Assembly (NCBI GenBank): GCA_910584055.1
Contig: CAJTZS010000072.1
Location: forward strand, 1 to 13,159
Direction of reading: 5' to 3'
Length of the DNA stretch: 13,159 nt
DNA from: an uncultured Muribaculaceae bacterium
GTDB lineage: Bacteria > Bacteroidota > Bacteroidia > Bacteroidales > Muribaculaceae
In this document: positions 6,988-13,159 of the stretch, one piece after another
How the letters are laid out: every line of letters begins with the position of its first letter
Numbering within the stretch: position 1 is the stretch's first letter
Notes under the pieces: model-generated
Told to the model about the DNA's origin: nothing
The model's input: the letters and a program-made list of their open reading frames with translations, nothing else
Database searches by the model: none
Made by a program: the position numbers and the translations under genes

Positions 6988-8184
6988 TTATCTTCTGATT
7001 CCTTTTCGTTTTACAATTCCTATCTTTGACCGGGCAGCGGCGGCACAACGACGGGCGCGGGCTATCTCTTCCTCGATGTCGTCACGCTTCCTCGGAAGGT
7101 CGTTGTTCGATGCCCCACCGCCCCCGGAAACGTATGTGGGCGTGTTGAGGAACGACATGAAGCTCATAGCCACCGCAAAGTGATAACACGCCTCGTTGAT
7201 AAGGTCGGCCCAGTTCTCAATCTCACGGAAGTCAAACTCGTCATCAAATACGCGCATGACCTGTTCGGGAATAAAACAGGAATAGAATTTGCCCTCATAC
7301 TCAAACTCAACACGTCGTGTATCGGGTCTGTAAGCGGTATAATCCGGTCGAATATCGGATTCCCTTCTGTCAATCTTTGTTTGCTGATTCTGTGTGTCAT
7401 GCAACTTTTTCCATGTGCCTTCAAGTTTGGATGCCATGAGGTTGCGGCCTTTGCCTAACTCGGAAGCCTTGAACTTGGCGTTTCCTTTTTTCAGGATATA
7501 GCCTCTTACAATGCCTTTGTCATCTTTCCTTATTTTGACATCGTAGCCTTTCGCCTCAAGTCGGGCGAAATAGTCGTCAAGCGACCATTTCCCCATTTTG
7601 CCGAGGACATCGAGGCAGTCACGGCTTACGGTCTGTCGGTTTATGTCGTGTATGTTCGCCGCTGTCTGCCAGCCCCGCTTTCTCGCGACACGTTCCGCAG
7701 CCCGTTGTGCCCGAAGATGGATGTTGCTGTCATTGTTGATGTTCCCGTTTTCGTCAAGGCGGCTCACAACCGCATGGAGGTGAGGTATGCCGCTGTCGGA
7801 TTCAAGGTGCAGCCACACGGTTGACTTGCTTCCTGCGAGATTGGTTCTCGGAGATAGCCACCGGCCGTTCTTGCCCTTCATCTCCTGACGGTCAAACTCC
7901 GCAACGAAATCCAGCCATAGCTGTTTCCAGTCTTCGGGAGTGAAATTGCGCGTATGCTCCTTTGCAGGACTGATCTCAATCCGTATAAGGTTGTTCCTCA
8001 TGCGCGGGTGGCACAAGGAATCAAGTCTGACGGAGTTCCATATTCCCAACGGGTCTATGCCGGGAGGGAGGAAGCTGTCGCAGATATGGATGATTCTCTC
8101 CGGGTGTTTCTTGTTCGCCGACACGCCCGTTATGTAGTTCAGTGCGTTTATGCCGTGGGATATTGACTTTGCTTTCGCTATCAT
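6988..8184 (-). CDS. mobB: MobB relaxase (mobilisation nuclease)
   Basis: 398 residues from the ATG at 8184, 4 bp after the mobA stop. It begins MIAKAKSISHGINALNYITG, as Bacteroidetes MobB relaxases do; the longer start at 8235 would overlap mobA by 47 bp. Tyr17 in this N-terminal segment is the candidate nucleophile. Motif III is visible as His126 (WLHLESD) followed by PHLHAVVSR with His135 and His137, the metal-binding histidines. The relaxase cuts one strand at oriT, remains covalently linked to the 5' end and is carried into the recipient. The C-terminal region contains a basic part and a glycine-rich spacer (SGGGGASNND), then an Arg/Ala-rich tail, likely for DNA or partner binding. The length is normal, no frameshift is visible and all expected histidines are present, so it could be active even though the downstream transfer genes look damaged. 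Confidence 0.93.
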   Translation of the reverse strand: MIAKAKSISHGINALNYITGVSANKKHPERIIHICDSFLPPGIDPLGIWNSVRLDSLCHPRMRNNLIRIEISPAKEHTRNFTPEDWKQLWLDFVAEFDRQEMKGKNGRWLSPRTNLAGSKSTVWLHLESDSGIPHLHAVVSRLDENGNINNDSNIHLRAQRAAERVARKRGWQTAANIHDINRQTVSRDCLDVLGKMGKWSLDDYFARLEAKGYDVKIRKDDKGIVRGYILKKGNAKFKASELGKGRNLMASKLEGTWKKLHDTQNQQTKIDRRESDIRPDYTAYRPDTRRVEFEYEGKFYSCFIPEQVMRVFDDEFDFREIENWADLINEACYHFAVAMSFMSFLNTPTYVSGGGGASNNDLPRKRDDIEEEIARARRCAAAARSKIGIVKRKGIRR

Positions 8185-8188
8185 GTTA

Positions 8189-8644
8189 TCAGATTTTTGT
8201 GATGGTTTTTCTTGTTCGCGGACTGAAACGGGCACCGTTAATTACCGAGTTCAAAAACTCGGTCACGGCATTGGTTATCGGCACGACCTGCCTGTACCAG
8301 TCAAGCATGAAGGAGACTTTTTGAAAAAGTATGATTCTCTTGTCTTGTTTCATTCCGGCAAGGGCGTTGGCGAAGTTGAGTATATCGACACGGCAACCGT
8401 CAAGGTTGTGAAGCAACGCAGATTCTTCGACGGTTAGTGCCGATGGTGGCTCGTAGCCCAAGCCGCGCTGCCTCATGTAGTCGCTCGGTGTCAGGTTGCA
8501 TCTGGCGGCTATGGCGTGTATCTTCTGACGCTCCCCGGCTGTCATCTTCGTGGTTACGGTGCACGAGCGCACGTCCTCCGGCGGCAGCTTCTTCCGCTTC
8601 GTCTTTCCGGTATTGCTGCCGGGGCTATTGTCTGTATTAGTCAT
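8189..8644 (-). CDS. mobA: MobA, relaxosome accessory protein (ribbon-helix-helix)
   Basis: 151 residues. After a basic, disordered start (GKTKRKKLPPEDV) comes a ribbon-helix-helix type segment, RSCTVTTKMTAGERQKI, then AARCNLTPSDYMRQRGLG, typical of Bacteroidetes MobA and MobC-type mobilisation proteins. The C-terminal half is helical and probably a dimerisation or relaxase-contact domain. MobA binds oriT and helps MobB nick it. The gene directly precedes mobB (4 bp gap) and follows the candidate oriT, which is the usual layout. The start at 8644 is the only ATG that keeps the basic N-terminus. Confidence 0.9.
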   Translation of the reverse strand: MTNTDNSPGSNTGKTKRKKLPPEDVRSCTVTTKMTAGERQKIHAIAARCNLTPSDYMRQRGLGYEPPSALTVEESALLHNLDGCRVDILNFANALAGMKQDKRIILFQKVSFMLDWYRQVVPITNAVTEFLNSVINGARFSPRTRKTITKI

Positions 8645-8684
8645 AAAAAAGGATATTCAATGATTTGTATAACTGATTATCGGG

Positions 8685-8773
8685 TGCGAGCCTGCGAGCG
8701 GCCATGACCCTGACCGCAGGGAGGGGCGAGGCGTTTTGGTGCAACCGGGCGAAGCCGGGTGTAACACCAAAAC
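8685..8773. other. Candidate origin of transfer (oriT)
   Basis: Three structures lie within 90 bp: a direct repeat TGCGAGC (8685-8691 and 8693-8699), a 5-bp hairpin CCCTG/CAGGG with a 4-base loop (8708-8721), and a perfect 9-bp inverted repeat GTTTTGGTG/CACCAAAAC (8733-8741 and 8765-8773). Between the long arms are an inner CCGG/CCGG stem-loop and GGTGTAACACC, itself a small palindrome overlapping the right arm. The position, 41-129 bp upstream of the mobA start, is where mobilisable Bacteroidetes elements keep oriT. The nic site cannot be fixed from sequence alone. The repeats could also be operators for the mob operon; both roles often coincide. Confidence 0.6.
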
Positions 8774-8852
8774 ATATCTCGCAACACTTCTCAAAAGACC
8801 TGCTTTCACGATTGGTTTCCCATGCTCTCGGTCGCACATCGGATTAGGTTGC

Positions 8853-9260
8853 TCAACCTGCGAAGAATCTGTTGATTACGGTCTCTCCGTCGGGGTTCTT
8901 CCAATCGGCTATGCAGGTGAACGAGAGGGCCGACCCGACACGGGAATTGTAGATGCTGACAAGACCTGCGGCTTCCATTCTTGACAGGAGATTGTGAATC
9001 TTCTTCCGTCCGAGATTCCATTTGTCTGCAAGACCAATTTCCGAGAATTGCACCTGACCGGGTTTCAGATTCAGCGGTCTGCGGAAAGTGCCGTCATATC
9101 CGGGTGAGGTACGCATCTCTTTCAACAGTCCGCTGAATATCGCCATGTTGCTGATTGCGTTGCAGCCGTTATCGGTAGTTGTTCCCGAAAGCCATTCGAT
9201 GGCTTCCGCTGTAAGCCTGATGTTCACAGATGAAAAGGGATATATGTCTTGTTGTTCCAT
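8853..9260 (-). CDS. Winged-helix-like DNA-binding protein upstream of oriT
   Basis: 135 residues. I do not recognise a named family. The central part (about 60-115) has the pattern of a winged helix: LKPGQVQFSEIGLADKWNLG, then a recognition-helix-like RKKIHNLLSRMEAAGLV and a wing SIYNSRVGSALSFTCI. The N-terminus (VNIRLTAEAIEWLSG) may form a dimer helix. Similar modules occur in replication or partition regulators and in phage DnaD-like N-termini. It lies 200 bp upstream of mobA, on the far side of the candidate oriT, and may regulate the mob operon or bind near oriT. The start at 9260 is the first ATG and fits the domain layout. Confidence 0.72.
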   Translation of the reverse strand: MEQQDIYPFSSVNIRLTAEAIEWLSGTTTDNGCNAISNMAIFSGLLKEMRTSPGYDGTFRRPLNLKPGQVQFSEIGLADKWNLGRKKIHNLLSRMEAAGLVSIYNSRVGSALSFTCIADWKNPDGETVINRFFAG

Positions 9261-9511
9261 GTTCCTTGTTTTCTTATGGATGGATTATTGGCGAAATGCC
9301 AAAGATTGGATTCCTACAAAGTGAGATTTATGTACGATGGATTTGTGCGTCGTTCTCCTTGCCCCTTTATTCGTCAGTCATTATTTCTATGAGATTCTAT
9401 TCTCATAAGATTGAGATTACAAATATCATTCAAGTGTTTTCTCCGACAATTTTCTAATTGAGGATTGGGGAACAACGAAAACGGAGGGAAAAGAGGGCTG
9501 ACAATGATTCC
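9261..9511. other. Intergenic region with an inverted repeat, no gene seen
   Basis: About 250 bp between the 163-residue gene and the winged-helix gene. It contains a 7-bp inverted repeat TATGAGA/TCTCATA with a 6-base loop (9388-9394 and 9401-9407) and a 5-bp repeat TTGGC/GCCAA (9288-9292 and 9298-9302). Neither is followed by a T-run on either strand, so they are more likely operators than terminators. No perfect TAnnTTTG promoter box was found; TCACTTTG (9317-9324 on the minus strand) is one base off. No coding frame here has convincing character. Confidence 0.4.
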
Positions 9512-10003
9512 CTATTTCGGCATCCATTGATTGCCGGACTGGTTCACGTTATTAGAGGGTCTGTTTGGTTGCTGAATTTTCGGGAGATTGCTCACCATGT
9601 TGTCGATGTCTTTCCTGTCCGAGGATATGACAAGGAGTGCTGAGGTGATTTTGATTACCTCTTCCTTGCCGACATATTGGGATGCCGATGTTATCAGCTC
9701 CAATGTCCTTGTCTGCCGATGTATCCTTATCTCGTCGGCGTTCCACGTCTCCTTGTCCCAGCCGAAGTTGAGATAGCGGTTGATGGCGGTGCGGTCATAC
9801 TGCGGCATGGTCTCCACTGTCGTTTTACCGGATGCTATTCCTATGATGGCGCGGAGCGCGTCGGCCTCGTATGGGGTACATTCACAAAGAAACTCCATGA
9901 TGATTTGGGTTTTCCTCTGATTCCCGGATTTTGACTCTTTGGATTTGGTCTCCGATGATTTGCCTGGCTTTCTTCCCGGCGTGGTTGTTATGTCTGTTGG
10001 CAT
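9512..10003 (-). CDS. Conserved-looking protein of unknown function after the excisionase-like gene
   Basis: 163 residues from the ATG at 10003, 29 bp after the stop of the HTH gene; the frame is open further upstream but would overlap that gene with arginine-rich shadow sequence. The first 35 residues are basic and low-complexity (TPGRKPGKSSETKSKESKSG). The core (about 37-145) is a compact alpha-helical region beginning IIMEFLCECTPYEADALRAI and containing YDRTAINRYLNFGWDKETW. The C-terminus is Asn/Gln/Pro-rich. I recognise no catalytic motif and no membrane segment. It is probably co-transcribed with the excisionase-like gene and could be a DNA-bound accessory protein, given the basic tail, but this is a guess. 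Confidence 0.7.
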   Translation of the reverse strand: MPTDITTTPGRKPGKSSETKSKESKSGNQRKTQIIMEFLCECTPYEADALRAIIGIASGKTTVETMPQYDRTAINRYLNFGWDKETWNADEIRIHRQTRTLELITSASQYVGKEEVIKITSALLVISSDRKDIDNMVSNLPKIQQPNRPSNNVNQSGNQWMPK

Positions 10004-10032
10004 AGTCTTGAATGAGTAGGTTGATGAGTTCG

Positions 10033-10272
10033 TTAAAGCGGTCTCTTGTTCGCGAGATAGTGTGCGGCCTCTGCCTCGATTTCGTCCTGCGAGGATATGC
10101 GGACGCTCTTGAGGTATGCGTCCAGGTCGTCGGGGTCGAAGAAGCATATCTTGCCGCTCGGCTTGTACATCGGGATCACACGCCGCATCATCATCTTGCG
10201 GAAGTACGATAGGGAGAAGCCCAGATAGTCGGCGGCCTCCTGCGAGTTGAGTAGTTTTCGTTTTGTCTGCAT
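10033..10272 (-). CDS. Excisionase-type helix-turn-helix protein (HTH_17)
   Basis: 79 residues. The sequence LLNSQEAADYLGFSLSYFRKM, followed by a wing-like KPSGKICFFDPDDLDAYLKS, is the standard excisionase/MerR-type small DNA-binding fold (HTH_17). On integrative elements such proteins act as recombination directionality factors, helping the integrase excise the element, or as transcription regulators. No integrase is in the window, so a pure regulatory role is equally possible. It is the first gene after a terminator and has its own promoter-like sequence and structured leader. Start at 10272 gives MQTKRKLLN, typical for the family. Confidence 0.9.
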   Translation of the reverse strand: MQTKRKLLNSQEAADYLGFSLSYFRKMMMRRVIPMYKPSGKICFFDPDDLDAYLKSVRISSQDEIEAEAAHYLANKRPL

Positions 10273-10309
10273 CGGTTCTTTAATTTATAAGTTCGTATTC
10301 TTTGATTAT

Positions 10310-10349
10310 GGAATAGGCTGATTGATAGACTTGTCAGCCTTTGGATTCC
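10310..10349 (-). promoter_or_regulatory. Stem-loop in the leader of the excisionase-type gene
   Basis: Two nested inverted repeats: GGAAT/ATTCC (10310-10314 and 10345-10349) and GGCTGA/TCAGCC (10316-10321 and 10334-10339), separated on one side by 1 base and on the other by 5, with a 12-base loop. It starts a few bases downstream of the promoter box and ends 38 bp before the ATG, so it would lie at the very 5' end of the transcript. It could stabilise the mRNA, or the DNA form could be an operator. Confidence 0.5.
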
Positions 10350-10353
10350 GATG

Positions 10354-10384
10354 CAAAATTACAGCCGTTCCCGTGTGGCGCAAT
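10354..10384 (-). promoter_or_regulatory. Bacteroidetes-type promoter of the excisionase-type gene
   Basis: On the minus strand TAATTTTG (10354-10361) matches the Bacteroidetes -7 consensus TAnnTTTG exactly. ATTG (10381-10384) lies 19 bases upstream in the place of the -33 TTTG. The predicted start of transcription is near 10347, leaving about 75 bases of leader. One arm of a 9-bp inverted repeat (10364-10372) falls in the spacer, so a repressor bound there would block the promoter. Confidence 0.6.
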
Positions 10385-10491
10385 GTGGGTCTCATGGGGA
10401 AAGGTTAAAAATGACAAACGCACTATACGCTGAATCTCAGTCGCATAGTGCGTTTCAAAAATGTCTTTATATTCTGTAAATGGGGAACGGC
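10364..10491. repeat. 9-bp inverted repeat flanking the terminator and promoter spacer
   Basis: GCCGTTCCC at 10364-10372 is repeated in inverted form as GGGAACGGC at 10483-10491. The arms enclose the terminator hairpin; one arm lies within the promoter spacer and the other 7 bp beyond the end of the 136-residue gene. This could be a pair of binding sites for a looping regulator. Chance occurrence in so short a stretch is unlikely but not excluded. Confidence 0.45.
10407..10455 (-). terminator. Intrinsic terminator after the three-gene AlbA_2 operon
   Basis: A perfect 11-bp stem AAACGCACTAT/ATAGTGCGTTT (10416-10426 and 10445-10455) with an 18-base loop that has its own CTGA/TCAG mini-stem. 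On the minus strand it is followed after three bases by five T residues (10407-10411). It lies 44 bp past the stop of the 136-residue gene and separates that operon from the excisionase-type gene. The opposite strand has a shorter A/T tract and might also terminate weakly. Confidence 0.75.
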
Positions 10492-10498
10492 AGGGATA

Positions 10499-10909
10499 TT
10501 ACGGGGTTCTGCGCCTTGAACGCCAGCTCTCGATGGCTGTGTCTATGGATTCTCTGTAATTTTTATTGTCCTCGGTGGCATGGTCGGCGCAGATGTCGGA
10601 GCGGTGCTTGTCATAGTATGACTTGGCGATATTGCAGCGTTGCAGGAACAACCGCGCCCATGTCTCGGCCTCCTTCCGCGGGCTGATGTTCCGCGCCACG
10701 GCATAGACCATGTAGCATATCCGCAGCTTCTCTTTCGGCACAACCGCTATCGCCCTTGCCTCTTCCCTTACGTTGAGGAAATTGGCGAAGTCAAGCGGTG
10801 TGCAGTTCTCAAACTGGCTGTCGTTGCACACGTCATGTATCGCCATGCACAGACCCAGTTCCACCACATCACGCCACTTGGCGGTTTCAAGAAGGAGGCT
10901 TCCGCTCAT
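10499..10909 (-). CDS. 136-residue protein of unknown function
   Basis: I do not recognise this protein. It is predicted to be mainly helical, without a signal peptide or membrane segment. It has seven cysteines (including LGLCMAIHDVC and NCTP), a segment VREEARAIAVVPKEKLRICY and a C-terminal helix KEAETWARLFLQRCNIAKSYYDKH, ending in a basic SWRSRRRTP. The ATG overlaps the stop of the preceding coiled-coil gene (ATGA, 10906-10909), so the two are translationally coupled and probably act together. It is the last gene before the terminator. Confidence 0.7.
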   Translation of the reverse strand: MSGSLLLETAKWRDVVELGLCMAIHDVCNDSQFENCTPLDFANFLNVREEARAIAVVPKEKLRICYMVYAVARNISPRKEAETWARLFLQRCNIAKSYYDKHRSDICADHATEDNKNYRESIDTAIESWRSRRRTP

Positions 10910-11520
10910 TGGCCGCTCCCTTTCTCCATGCGGTCAAGGTCGTTGAGTATGCTCCCGGCTATGCCGTCCAGTTTCGCGGCAAGCGCATACAGGTGGGAGG
11001 CTTTGAGGGAGAATACATCCCCGGCGCGGCGGCTCTCGCGTTCATAATCGGCATAGAGTTTTTTCACTTCTACCTGTCGGCTGTCATGCTCTGCCTTAGC
11101 CGCCTCGCACTCCTTTTCAGCCTCGGCATACTCCTTTGAATCAAGAGGGAGATAGTCAAGGCGGTTGTTCAGCTCACAGTAACGTTTCCAATACGGGTTA
11201 AGCTTATCGGAAGCCTTTTGGAATATGGCATGGTAATGTCGGGAGTGAGCATTGGCAATCTCCCGGAAATCAACGCCGTCAAGTCGCCCTATATTATTAA
11301 GGAGTGTAGCGGTCCCGGCTTTGAGGGAAAGAGCAGACTCTTTCAGCCGTTCCGGATTTTCCGTAGCCATAGCCTCCGCCTCGGCAATAAGCGCATTGGT
11401 GTCCTGAAAGTCGTAGTAGAACCGGGCGAGTAAATGCGCTTGTTCAAACGGCATAGTGTCACCGTTGCAGGCTGCAACAATTTCGTTGACCTCTTTAAGC
11501 ATGGATATTATATTTGTCAT
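10906..11520 (-). CDS. Coiled-coil protein of unknown function
   Basis: 204 residues from the ATG at 11520 (MTNIISMLKEVNEIV). The frame is open to an ATG at 11553, which would add 11 residues, but that DNA is a cluster of short direct repeats that extends beyond the gene, so the shorter start is more likely. The protein is almost entirely helical and highly charged; residues about 115-170 (LDSKEYAEAEKECEAAKAEH and RQVEVKKLYADYERESRRAG) look like a coiled coil. There is no signal peptide, membrane segment or catalytic motif that I can name. It overlaps the 136-residue gene by 4 bp and lies downstream of the AlbA_2 gene. Confidence 0.7.
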   Translation of the reverse strand: MTNIISMLKEVNEIVAACNGDTMPFEQAHLLARFYYDFQDTNALIAEAEAMATENPERLKESALSLKAGTATLLNNIGRLDGVDFREIANAHSRHYHAIFQKASDKLNPYWKRYCELNNRLDYLPLDSKEYAEAEKECEAAKAEHDSRQVEVKKLYADYERESRRAGDVFSLKASHLYALAAKLDGIAGSILNDLDRMEKGSGQ

Positions 11521-11526
11521 TACTGT

Positions 11527-11653
11527 ATTCATTGAATTACATGAGCCATACATGAAACGCCTCCATCAAATAGACTGATATTCAGGCTGTTTGTGATGAC
11601 CAAATTGATTCATTCATTGAAATCGCGCCGATTCATTACATGAAATTACATGA
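11527..11653. repeat. Cluster of short direct repeats between AlbA_2 and coiled-coil genes
   Basis: ATTACATGA occurs three times (11536-11544, 11635-11643, 11645-11653) and a related ATACATGA once (11548-11555). The ACATGA cores form two pairs spaced 11 and 10 bp apart, close to one helical turn. ATTCATTGAA occurs twice (11527-11536 and 11612-11621). The cluster fills the intergenic region and looks like binding sites for a protein, for instance operators or recombinase arm sites. Confidence 0.6.
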
Positions 11654-11654
11654 A

Positions 11655-13106
11655 CTATCCCCAATGAGGTATATAAGCAATGTCCCGACGATTTGTGCCC
11701 TCAGGCGTTCCTACCTTTATCAGTCCTTTGACCAAAGCCTCTTTAATTACAGCCGATACAAGTGGGTAATTCTTCTCATCAACCCCCAATCTCTCGCGCA
11801 GTGACTTGTTGGTAAGCATTTCATTGGCGAGATATTTAAGGCAGGCATGTTGGTAACAAGCCTGAACACGCTCCTCCTTGGTGGTATCGGCCCATTTCTT
11901 AAAAGCTGACAGTATGATAGTGGTCCGTATTTCCGAGACCCGGTACTTGATGGGGGGCAGTTGGTATCGCTCTATCGCCGAAAGAGCCTTATCCATTCCG
12001 CTTCCTTTCTCCTCGCAGAATCCCATTCTTCGCATTATGTCGGCAAGTTCCTCATTCCTGGACTGGTATTCATCAATAAATCTGTCTGTGCTGATCAATG
12101 GTTGCCCCGGAGAGGAAATTTCGACCCTGTCCGAATATATCTCTATCATAGGGAAACCAAGCACTGAAAAATCTTGATGGATAATCATGTTGGCTGAAAT
12201 TTCCCTTATGGCTATTTCGGGATACATCCTCACATCTTCACGCAAGGCTTTGCCGATTTCCTCATTGGCAGGGAGCTGGCCATTGACCCAATCAATCATC
12301 ATTGGGAAACATACCGCATACCCCTGTTCAAAGCTCTGCTCTCTGATAGTCTCGACCTTGCTCTTGTCTTTATAAACTATCACCCTTATGGCTTTCCTAT
12401 ACAGAGCGTCAAAATCCCTAAAATCCTTTGCGAGCAGTATTGCGCCAAGTTCAGTGATGCCATAGCCCGTGATGGAAGGAATAACGAAACGTTCAGACAC
12501 GAATCTTTCCATAATGCCGTCAGCCGTTTGCGGCATTGGGATTTTCAATCGGTCGAAATAGGTCTCGGCACTCAGCAGACGGATAACATCGGAGGCATTG
12601 GCGCACTCTTTCACAACCGTCTTATCTAATTGCCTGTTACGGTTCTTCCTCCACAGTTTAGCCTCCTTGTCAGGATAGCCCATTAGCGGTTTTGTAAGTG
12701 AGCCGACACGAATATACGCCGTGTTCAGAAACGTGACAGGGCGGTCGGTTGCAGCCGGAATGCGGTACATTGAAATATGCTTGCCGTCAACATCAAACTC
12801 GACGCATTCGATGTCGATTCTCGGATTAAGGCGGTTGAGTAGCCACATTTCAAGTTCCTCGTTACCTTTCTTGTGGCGTTTTGCCTTGAATGACGTACCG
12901 ATTATGGCGTGGGTCCCGTCCTCTATGCCGAACACGAGATAGCCGAATGGCTCATTCAGCAGAGCCGCGCTGTTTGCCAAGGCAGACAGGCGTTGCCCAA
13001 TCTCTTCCTCGGAGTGGAAATTATGTTTGAACTCTATCCATTCCGTTTCTTGCGGAAACGCGACCAGTTTTGCGAGCAGTTTGGTAAATTCCGGTGATTC
13101 CCCAAT
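11655..13106 (-). CDS. AlbA_2/Schlafen-domain protein with HATPase-like C-terminal region (COG2865)
   Basis: Up to 483 residues. The first part (about 5-160) is an AlbA_2 (Schlafen) domain: ETEWIEFK, then SALANSAALLNEPFGYLVFG and RVGSLTKPL. The second part (about 180-420) resembles the COG2865 'RecG-like transcriptional regulator' HATPase_c_4 region, with REISANMIIHQDF, ISSPGQPLIS and GFCEEKGSGMDK. A short helical C-terminus may hold a winged helix (LTNKSLRERLGVDEKNYPLV). Family members are thought to be regulators, and some lie near defence or mobile genes. The start is unclear: a stop codon at 13113-13115 limits the frame, and the only near-cognate codon before the conserved N-terminus is ATT at 13106. 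TTG at 12980 would delete part of the AlbA_2 domain; CTG codons near 13080 are other options. Confidence 0.85.
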   Translation of the reverse strand: MGESPEFTKLLAKLVAFPQETEWIEFKHNFHSEEEIGQRLSALANSAALLNEPFGYLVFGIEDGTHAIIGTSFKAKRHKKGNEELEMWLLNRLNPRIDIECVEFDVDGKHISMYRIPAATDRPVTFLNTAYIRVGSLTKPLMGYPDKEAKLWRKNRNRQLDKTVVKECANASDVIRLLSAETYFDRLKIPMPQTADGIMERFVSERFVIPSITGYGITELGAILLAKDFRDFDALYRKAIRVIVYKDKSKVETIREQSFEQGYAVCFPMMIDWVNGQLPANEEIGKALREDVRMYPEIAIREISANMIIHQDFSVLGFPMIEIYSDRVEISSPGQPLISTDRFIDEYQSRNEELADIMRRMGFCEEKGSGMDKALSAIERYQLPPIKYRVSEIRTTIILSAFKKWADTTKEERVQACYQHACLKYLANEMLTNKSLRERLGVDEKNYPLVSAVIKEALVKGLIKVGTPEGTNRRDIAYIPHWG

Positions 13107-13107
13107 G

Positions 13108-13139
13108 CAAAGTTACTACAAAAAAGTGAAATGCGGAAA
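13108..13139 (-). promoter_or_regulatory. Bacteroidetes-type promoter of the AlbA_2 gene
   Basis: On the minus strand TAACTTTG (13108-13115) matches TAnnTTTG exactly, and TTTC (13136-13139) lies 20 bases upstream in the -33 position (consensus TTTG). Transcription would start near 13102-13104, practically on top of the expected protein start, so the mRNA would be leaderless or nearly so. Confidence 0.5.
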
Positions 13140-13159
13140 GATATAGTGATAGAATTGAG

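Noticed and set aside
8185..8235. Longer mobB start at 8235
   Set aside because: It would overlap mobA by 47 bp and adds residues unlike the family start; the ATG at 8184 gives the standard MIAKAKSISHG beginning.
8762..8776. mob operon promoter inside the oriT repeat (TATGTTTTG on the minus strand)
   Set aside because: The spacing within the box is one base too long for TAnnTTTG and no clear -33 element was seen.
8846..8859. Palindrome AGGTTG-CT-CAACCT at the end of the winged-helix gene as a terminator
   Set aside because: The stem is short and no T-run follows on either strand.
9288..9302. TTGGC/GCCAA inverted repeat as an attachment site
   Set aside because: Five base pairs around a short loop are easily due to chance and no integrase or second copy supports it.
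1..13159. CRISPR array, tRNA or rRNA genes
   Set aside because: No regularly spaced repeats of suitable length and no recognisable tRNA or rRNA sequence were seen on either strand by eye.

Overview
The window looks like part of a Bacteroidales (gut Bacteroidetes) integrative and conjugative element, or a decayed or chimeric derivative of one. The main grounds are Bacteroidetes-type transfer proteins (TraK, TraM, TraN and a TraO-like protein in the order known from CTnDOT-like elements), a MobA/MobB mobilisation pair, an N-terminal part of a MobC-type coupling protein, and promoter-like TAnnTTTG boxes. No family or species can be fixed from the sequence alone. Every convincing gene is on the minus strand, so transcription runs from high to low coordinates.

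Right end (about 13,140 to 10,400): a promoter-like sequence precedes a COG2865-type AlbA_2/Schlafen-HATPase gene. Two unrecognised genes follow (a coiled-coil protein and a 136-residue protein joined by an ATGA overlap), then a convincing intrinsic terminator. A cluster of short direct repeats lies between the AlbA_2 gene and the coiled-coil gene.

Middle right (10,400 to 8,650): a separate promoter with a structured leader drives an excisionase-type HTH gene and a 163-residue unknown protein. After about 250 bp without a gene comes a winged-helix-like protein. The 200 bp after it hold stacked inverted and direct repeats that are a good candidate origin of transfer.

Middle (8,650 to 6,476): mobA (ribbon-helix-helix relaxosome protein), mobB (relaxase) and a two-helix membrane protein form a tight operon.

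Left half (6,475 to 1): about 150 bp of unassigned DNA joins directly to a TraK that lacks its N-terminal third. It is followed by a tightly packed transfer operon: traL-like, traM, a radical SAM enzyme, a DNA methyltransferase, traN, a traO-like outer-membrane protein, a DUF1566-like lipoprotein, and the four-helix N-terminal part of MobC, cut by the window edge just before where its ATPase should begin.

Taken together, MobA and MobB would nick the element at oriT, MobC would couple it to the channel, and TraK to TraO would build the inner-to-outer membrane part of the type IV channel. The parts normally encoded upstream of traK (the VirB4-like ATPase TraG, TraI, TraJ and the TraK membrane anchor) are not in the window, and the sequence jumps from the mob region into the middle of traK. 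That junction, and the radical SAM/methyltransferase pair inserted between traM and traN, are the two most noteworthy points.
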